This document shows positions 56,962-64,000 of a stretch of 64,000 nucleotides of DNA, one piece after another. Below the pieces are notes generated by a model, which did not search any database, was not told the DNA's origin, and was given only the letters and a program-made list of their open reading frames with translations. The stretch comes from Trichoplax sp. H2 (Eukaryota; Placozoa; Uniplacotomia; Trichoplacea). The stretch covers positions 186,001 through 250,000 of the forward strand of contig NOWV01000002.1 of NCBI GenBank assembly GCA_003344405.1, in the 5' to 3' direction. The position numbers and the translations under genes were made by a program. The first letter of the stretch is position 1. Each line of letters opens with the position of its first letter.

Positions 56962-59900
56962 TTACGATAAGAAGGTAATGACTTCGGTACCACCGCCAGC
57001 AACCATAACTACCTTTGATAGTTTATCGGTTAACACAGAAATGAATTCCAGATCTGTAATACAATGTCAGTTAAGGTTCATATTTATGATATTTGAAATA
57101 TGAGTTATATTGGTACGAATTTTGGGCATATCAAACACTTTCTCAAGGATACAATTTCTGTCCTCAGAATCTGAGCTGGGAAGGACAGGTAAATTAATAA
57201 ATACTGCTTCAGCATCAGTTGACTTTTCTACAATGACTCTATTAAGCTTCACAGCGGCATCCATGCGCCTCAGATTGCCTTCGAAACTAATATGGGTAAA
57301 AATAAATGTAATTTCGATCTTACGATTAGAATGGAAAAAGCGGTATTAACCACAACGTAATAAGAAGTATAGGAAAATGTGATGTCCATGTCATACAATT
57401 AATACCTACAGCACACTGTCAACAATTTACAAGGCTGAATATACTTACGGCTTTGCGCTTCGTAATTTTCGGTAATAAGAATTATCTGCACCAAAAGAAG
57501 GCCTATCGGCATGACGTGAGGCTCCAAGGACACTTAAAGATGATGCCTCATTTGCTCCTTCATCAATAGCAGTAACGGCAAATTTCGACTTTGAAAATTT
57601 ATGTTGTAAATGCTTGTCATCTTCATTATTAGTTGGCTCAATAACTTTGACATTGAATCTGGATTCAGTTACTTTCGTTTCTTTGTCACCATCTGGTTCT
57701 GTATGACTACTTGTAGATGAAGTAGCGGTATCATCACTTCCTACAACTTTAACAGCAAATCTACCTACTATGTTTTGGGATGTTTGCTTAGCATCCGAAG
57801 GCGTTTCATCCCCTTTCGGGAGAGAACGGAAAGGATCGAATACACTCTTCGCCTATGTTGTATCCAATGTAAAAATTAAATACTGTTAACTACTTTATCA
57901 AACACGATGGTTAGTACAAGGAGTTAAAACCAGTCATATTGAAGACAGAATAACATTTGCTAGGATACCATGTCACTTTCTAACAAACTTTAACCAGTAC
58001 CTTATCTTGCTCTTTTCTCGAAAGCTTCATCTTATTTAAAACTTCATTCCTTTGTTCCATTCGCAAAGTTCTTTCATACGTATATGCCGATATATCGTTA
58101 TCAGTCATCTCAACAACTTCTACATAAGCATCAATTCTTAGATCGTATACAAGCTTTTTCATATCCTGTTCCAATTTAATACTATTATCTTTCATTTGAG
58201 CAACAGTAAAGATTCGTAAACGACAATTTCGCCAAACTTTGTGCTGCTTAAATAAGAATGGCAGAAGCATTAAAAGACCACCATCATGAACAATCCACCA
58301 TATATCGATATTTCCATTAAGTCTATCACTTCGTTCAGGGAAAAGGCTGATATTTTTAGGGATAACGACTGCCATCTTCTTTGCTAATGCCGTTCGGATA
58401 ACACGTACAAGTAATCGCCATGACGATTTCGAAGGCCAATTATCAGGCCAATTCAGAACAACTGTATTTGGCTTCAAGCCACCCATACCACAACTTTGAA
58501 TACTTTGAAATTTTAAGTAAAATTAAAATTACGTTGCCTACTTGTACTTAAATATGTAGAAAATGTTGACATTTTAAATATGATATACAACATAGTGATA
58601 AGACTTACAGATCACACAGTCCCTGAACGACATCTTTGGAAACGATTACATCTGTAAAGCCCTTAATTTTTTCTTCGCTCATACAACCTTTCAGAGTCTA
58701 ATCATTTTATGATGTGGTGATAAAGTTAAGAAGTTTAATAATTATGTACTCATTGATAAAATATAGATAATAAAGAGTATTAGCGGTACTAACGTTCAGA
58801 ATATGGGTGTATATAGTATAGTACTCGATTGACTGGCGATATATATATCTATAGTACGATTTACCGTAACATTAAGTAAATATTAAAAGCATCTATGCTG
58901 ACCTCTCTCACTTCGTCCGCTTGTGCGGCATTATTGGTAACGTCGCCTTCTACCACAGAAGCTGCTATTGTCAGTCCTTTGCCTGGTACATGATAAGCAC
59001 ATAATTATGATAAGTTAATTCCAGTTGTGAAACAGCGGGGTTACATGCTAAGCCATTAAAACTGGTATATTCAATGTTGTTATCTCAGGTACCTTTTTTC
59101 AGCTGTGAGGCAAAACTTAGCATTCGCTGGTGCAGTGGATTTTCTGAGTGCTTATTCAATTTGGCCAAAACCAACAATTGTGGCCTGGAATAAGTAGATA
59201 CGATTTACAAAGTTGCTTATATTTTTAAATTATTTGTTAGCATTAATTTAGCAGACCTCCAATTTTTTGTATGTGGCGGACCATCTTCTAGGTGTAAGAG
59301 GCTATGACGCGCAGTTTGCATGGCTAATCCCCGTAGTCCATCACCCCACTCTTTTCTCGCACTATCGTAATTCAAAGTAAAGGTAAGAAATTTTTAGAAA
59401 TACAATGTTAAAAAAAGCAAAAAAAATAATTGTAGTCATCTTCATAATGATGAAGTACTTACCCCGAATATTCAATGTATTTATATATGACGCAAGCTAT
59501 AGCAAGCGCTCCCAAAGCGTAATACCACCCAGTAATGATCATCATGGCGATACAAAGTCCTAGCCCAATTAATGACCCAGTCCAATGAAAGTATCTAAAT
59601 CGTGGTCGCCAACTCGGTGCTTTTAAAAGAGATTGGAGGGTGCAAGCCAGATTGACAAATGAGTAGCACATCAAGAAAAAGCTGCAGCAGAATAAAAACA
59701 AAGAAATACGATCAGTAAAAAAGATGATATTATCTGCTTTAGACACCTTCTTACTTGGAAATGAACACTGTTATAAAAACCTACATTGTAATAATTGGTG
59801 CTACACTATCTAAGCTAGCAATTATAATTCCAATCTCCGCAATGAAAAAGGTTAATATTAGAGCCCTTGTTGGTTCTCCACTCTTTGAGGTTACTTTGAA

Positions 59901-62900
59901 GAAGTCTAGTATAGGGATGATACTATCGCTGGCAATAGCTTGCAATAAGCGTGGAGCTCTATTACCATGAAGAATTTCAAATATTAGCAACAACACCCAT
60001 ATTAATTTTGAAATGTTAACGTTGATAAGAAAATATTTCACGTTAAATACTCTACTTTAATGCTTCACTTAAACTAACCCAGTTAAACTTTGTAATCCTG
60101 CACCAACAGTAGATAAGAAAGACCCAATCAGCATTACCCATGGATGTGGCCAGCACAGTTCACCAAGAACGAGGGAACCTTTTAGGCTTGTACCAAATTT
60201 ATCTCTTAACAAAGGGCCTTCAATTGTTGCTCCCATAAGAAGGACACAAGTTAGGTATACCAGAGATGTAGTGACAATTGCTGCAATTGTTCCTTTCGGA
60301 ATTGATTTTTGTGCATCTTCTAAATCACCAGATCTATTGGAGCCCGCCATAATTCCTTTAAAATAATTGAATGAAATATCGGATAAATTTTACCTTTCGT
60401 TAACAGCATTAACAATTACAACTACTGGGGCATTACTTCATTAACTTGATATACTGTAAATGTAATACCTGTAACGGAAGGAAAGAAGATTGCAATTAAA
60501 ACCGTAAAAGATGTTGTAATATCGGCTGCGACTTGATTTCCTACAGCTTTTACACCTGGAGTGGTTTCACCTTTAGACATATATTTACTGAGTGCATTCT
60601 CTAGAGTAAAGATAAAATTGTATGAGTTTATTGGTTTCTAAGATATTTGCACCATTTTAAAATTCTTGTGGTGATGTTGAATTTTTTAATTTAATAAGTA
60701 ACCTGTGAAAATTCCGCTGGCTATTCCGGGAATTCCAGGTATCTCTCTCAAGAGAGCTAATTCTGATGCATTATAGAGATCACTCAAAAATGTTGAATTT
60801 GGTGAGCAGGTGTAGTTACCACTCATCAACAGTTTATCTCCAATCAGGCAAATCCTATATTAAAATATTTTCAAAAATCATTAATCTGGTAATTTTTTGT
60901 GTTGATCGACAGCAGTAGAACAACTTTAGTACTTTGATCTATCGTGAAAACTTTTCTATATTTTGAACGATTTTACCTTGGTCCAATGTCGGGATTGGCA
61001 ACAATGACCCCAATATAAATAGATATAATAGACACAATAACGCATGCCAAAAAAAAGGACGCGAATTTATTGACATATTGTACACCAATAAAGACAATGA
61101 GCGACAGAATGAGTAAAAGGATTGTTCCGTAAACTCTCATGTTGTTAAACATTTCCTGGCTAATTCCACCATCAGCACTTGGTTGTATTTCACCAAACAA
61201 CGACAACATTGGAGCCATATAAGTCTAAGGAGCCATTTATAATATTTATTAATATTTAATTTATATAGTTAAAGGCTGATATAGGTGTCTTATATTGAAA
61301 ACCAACAATGTGTAAGTCAAGCATTGGCCAAGCTAGTAATACTAACTAATAAGATTTCGATAGCTCCTAAAATGTACATTGAAGCGGCGAAAGTCGTTGC
61401 CAAGTAAAACAGTATTCCTACTGCGCCACCGAATTCTGGACCCAAAGAGCGAGAAATCATAAAGTACGAACCACCAGCTAAAAAGAGAAATAATCCAAAC
61501 ATTTTTAGAATAGCGTTTAAGATTTATACTTTTCGCTATCTGTTATATAGGGAAAATGAAAGCCACTCACCTGGCACTTTGCCATTTGTTGCAATAGCAC
61601 TCATTGATATTGCCGTTAACAAAGTCTGTCAAAGAAATTTTGAATTTCAAGATATTGTTTACAATTAAATGTAATCTAAGAATCGAATTCTAATTTCTAA
61701 GAATGGAACATACTGTACAACAGGATAAGGCAACTACTAAGAAAGCTTGAAGGACACCAGCACTACCAACTATCCATGTCAAACGGAGAAATAGCAATAC
61801 GCCGAAAATATTTTGAAGAGTAGGAAGATAAACTCCAATTAATGTTCCCATTTTATTTCGCTGTAAGAATAAAGCAATGGTATAATATTTAATTAAATAT
61901 TTCAGTTACTATATTGTATCATATAAAGTACTCTTAAGTATTCCATTTTAGCACTAAAATATTTTAGTTAAACTTGCTACAGTATTAAGATGTGACATTT
62001 TCATAGCAAGCATAACGCCAGGAATCAATCTACTATGTATTGATACTTCTAAAAGGAGACAGTCATACTGACTTTGACAGTGACTTGCTCCGAGACAGCA
62101 TCCTGATCTTTTGTCTTTTCCATGTTGCTCACACCAGGATTATAACTGGCAACGCTGCGAAGAAAGTTTGTAAGCAGTGGCCTTTTCCCTTCGCCCTATC
62201 GTTGAGGATAAGAGGATATTGCAGATAGTAACAAAAAATGAGTTACGGTGAATGAAAATTCATTCGACATACTTGTATTTTTAACGTTTAACGTAGTGAT
62301 AAAGATGACATCATCTTTATGACAATTACAGTATACGTGAAGCAGCATAAAGGGCTAAAATGAAGCTATTACACTGCTCAAAATTTTAACTGCAGATAAT
62401 TGTTGTTACCTCATATAAGGCAAGGCCTCCTTCATTCGTTTCGACTACATCACGTGCACGATAAATGTTTTTGAAAGGTTCACCAGTACTTCTCCTATAA
62501 TTTACCGCTGGACCATTATAACAATCAATTTAGTGTCTAAATCAGTCCATTGTTGATTTTATATTGCACCATTCTATTTACTGACTATCCATATGCTCTA
62601 TTCTTAAGTGATCAGTTATGAAATGGACTATTTGATGTCGTCATAATTTGGTCAATTTCCACGGCCGTCGTCTGTACATGTACAGTACGTGTTCAAGTAG
62701 AAAAAGGGCAATTTGATATCACAAGCAATTTCACCAGTATAGTTATCATCAACATCAACTCTGTTATTCTTAATGGGTATCAACATCTATTGGTAAAGTA
62801 CTAACGCAACATTCAATTAGATATTTCACAAGGAAGTCGCAGCAAGTGGTTGTCCATGTATGGAATGATGATGATATTAATTCATTATATCATTAGCTAT

Positions 62901-63530
62901 CTCAACTGCATTCTATTCCATCATGAGTACGTAACAGTCAGTCATTCATGAAGGTTCACTATACTTGTTACTGTCTCTATCTACTCTACTTGAATCATTT
63001 TAAAGAATATGGCGAAAGTAGTAGGCTACACATATACAGTAAACGAAAGCAGTGAACATCGATGAACGCGTTGAAAATGAATTAATACAGTCCAGTTGCA
63101 TACGAATAGAGTAAATGAGTACAGTAATGCGTTGAGCAAGGACTTTGTACTCCTTCTATGTTTAGCAATGATACGTCTCTAGTTTGAATAGTCGTTGTCA
63201 TTTCATCAGTACATTGAACATCACTATGATAGCTGTATTTATCCCACGAATGGCTGAAAATAAAAACGAGGCATAAAGAACTAGTACTACCCTAACTCGT
63301 GTCCATAGCCTCAAAATGATATGGGTAGCCAAGGGCGACCGATTATTCGAACACGACCAAGTCCAACAACGCATTCAATATGAATATGCACCCTTCTCGA
63401 CTAACATGATACTATAATACCATCAGCAGAAATACTCACCATGATCATCTAAGTGTATCTCTACAAAGTCACCCTCATTGACCTGGTTATTTTCTGTTCT
63501 TAGATCATATTTGCCAGAATTGCGAGCCAT
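56962..63530 (-). CDS. K-Cl cotransporter (SLC12A4-7 type)
   Basis: Electroneutral K+/Cl- symporter used in cell-volume and chloride control. Nineteen exons: 63530-63440, 62507-62410, 61860-61714, 61625-61571, 61477-61347, 61224-60977, 60854-60703, 60600-60469, 60355-60079, 59958-59785, 59681-59463, 59361-59257, 59184-59093, 58982-58903, 58697-58609, 58493-58001, 57852-57449, 57286-57153 and 57053-56962; 3213 bases, 1070 aa, every phase consistent. KCC rather than NKCC features: [20 protein letters not shown], a long TM5-6 loop with cysteines and sequons (GNYTC, NSTF, NASE), [40 protein letters not shown]-like [15 protein letters not shown], and the end [11 protein letters not shown]. The N-terminal tail is short. 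The cytoplasmic tail carries RFAV (892-895), RFNV (926-929) and KFAV (951-954), and RRMDAAVKL where human KCCs have RRMHTAVKL. Confidence 0.95.
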
Positions 63531-64000
63531 TTTCCCAATTTTGGAGGATTGAAAACTTTTCCAAGATGACCTTCAGCATCTCTCATGGTACGCAAGCTGT
63601 CCAAACAGTCCCTTGATATTACAGTGTACAGTACTGTACACTGTAACAGTACTGAAGCCCACTCTAAGCAAAATGGATGTCATTGGTTGTGGCTCATTGA
63701 CTATGCCATACTTGTACGCTTTAGGAAAAGAGTGGATAAAGCTATCTTTGTACCCTGTACTGTACAGGCCTAGAACAGATCTATCCACTTATTTCATTGA
63801 TCTCTATGGATAAGGTAATGTCTGTTACTTAGCTCTGATAGTGACAGTACAGCACAGATTTCGAGCAGGAACTCTTCAAGATCGGAGGTCTTACGATATG
63901 AACGAAAAGCTGACAGGGTGACATCCGTTTCCACGCAGAATGTCTCACTGGGCTACAATGCAATGTACTGTACTTAATTGGGCGTGACCTGCTACTGTAA
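63531..64000 (-). promoter_or_regulatory. KCC upstream region with perfect palindrome
   Basis: Upstream of the KCC start codon. It contains a 28-bp perfect palindrome at 63619-63646, about 90 bases before the ATG, centred on CAGTACTG, and further TACTGTAC copies (about 63755-63766 and 63964-63974). Short frames on both strands here are products of the palindrome and are not genes. No TATA box evident. Confidence 0.5.

Noticed and set aside
62040-62228. 62-codon plus-strand frame within a KCC intron
   Set aside because: No domain, no splice partners; it lies in an intron of a well-supported gene on the other strand.
63573-63813. Three overlapping frames on both strands upstream of KCC
   Set aside because: They owe their existence to the long palindrome, which is open in several frames; no exon support.

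Overview
The window is eukaryotic and almost certainly from an early-branching animal. It is AT-rich. Its genes are cut into many small exons by GT-AG introns, mostly 50-350 bases long with a few near 1 kb. The products are animal-type proteins: a K-Cl cotransporter, BTBD9, NEK11, a rhodopsin-family receptor, COX4, HIBCH and DECR1. A placozoan such as Trichoplax fits this gene architecture, but that is an inference. I saw no bacterial operons, rRNA or tRNA genes, CRISPR array or recognisable intact transposon.

Layout from left to right. At 622-4732 (+) is a NEK11-like kinase whose 5' exons lie outside the window. At 6042-8962 (-) is BTBD9. At about 9085-12270 two families of decayed tandem repeats lie just upstream of BTBD9. 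At 15706-18737 (-) is WRNIP1, a DNA-damage AAA+ ATPase. A gene-poor stretch follows (18738-33111). It holds one weak spliced candidate (19117-19731), one decayed ORF, a single-exon GPCR (26214-27374) and a 20-N assembly gap flanked by two near-identical copies of one locus.

From 33112 the window is gene-dense: SYS1 (+, Golgi trafficking), ORC6 (-, replication origin), DECR1 (+, mitochondrial fatty-acid oxidation), COX4 (+, respiratory complex IV), a coiled-coil C20orf96/DUF4618-like gene (-), a FAM192A/PSME3IP1 homologue (-), HIBCH (+, valine catabolism) and a 19-exon K-Cl cotransporter (-, 56962-63530). For every complete spliced gene I joined the exons by hand. All exon phases agree and each reading frame runs from ATG to stop at a length close to the human protein (for example 258 aa for ORC6 and 1070 aa for KCC).

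The genes are housekeeping and do not form one pathway, although DECR1, COX4 and HIBCH all act in mitochondria. ORC6/DECR1 and FAM192A/HIBCH are head-to-head pairs. SYS1/ORC6 and HIBCH/KCC are tail-to-tail.

The most notable signals are these. Three RFxV-type motifs sit in the KCC C-terminal tail while the conserved inhibitory threonine next to it is lost. The COX4 promoter and first codons are tandemly duplicated. A palindromic TACTGTAC-type motif clusters next to several gene starts. The GPCR lacks several canonical class A residues. The repeat on both sides of the gap looks like two alleles placed in tandem.
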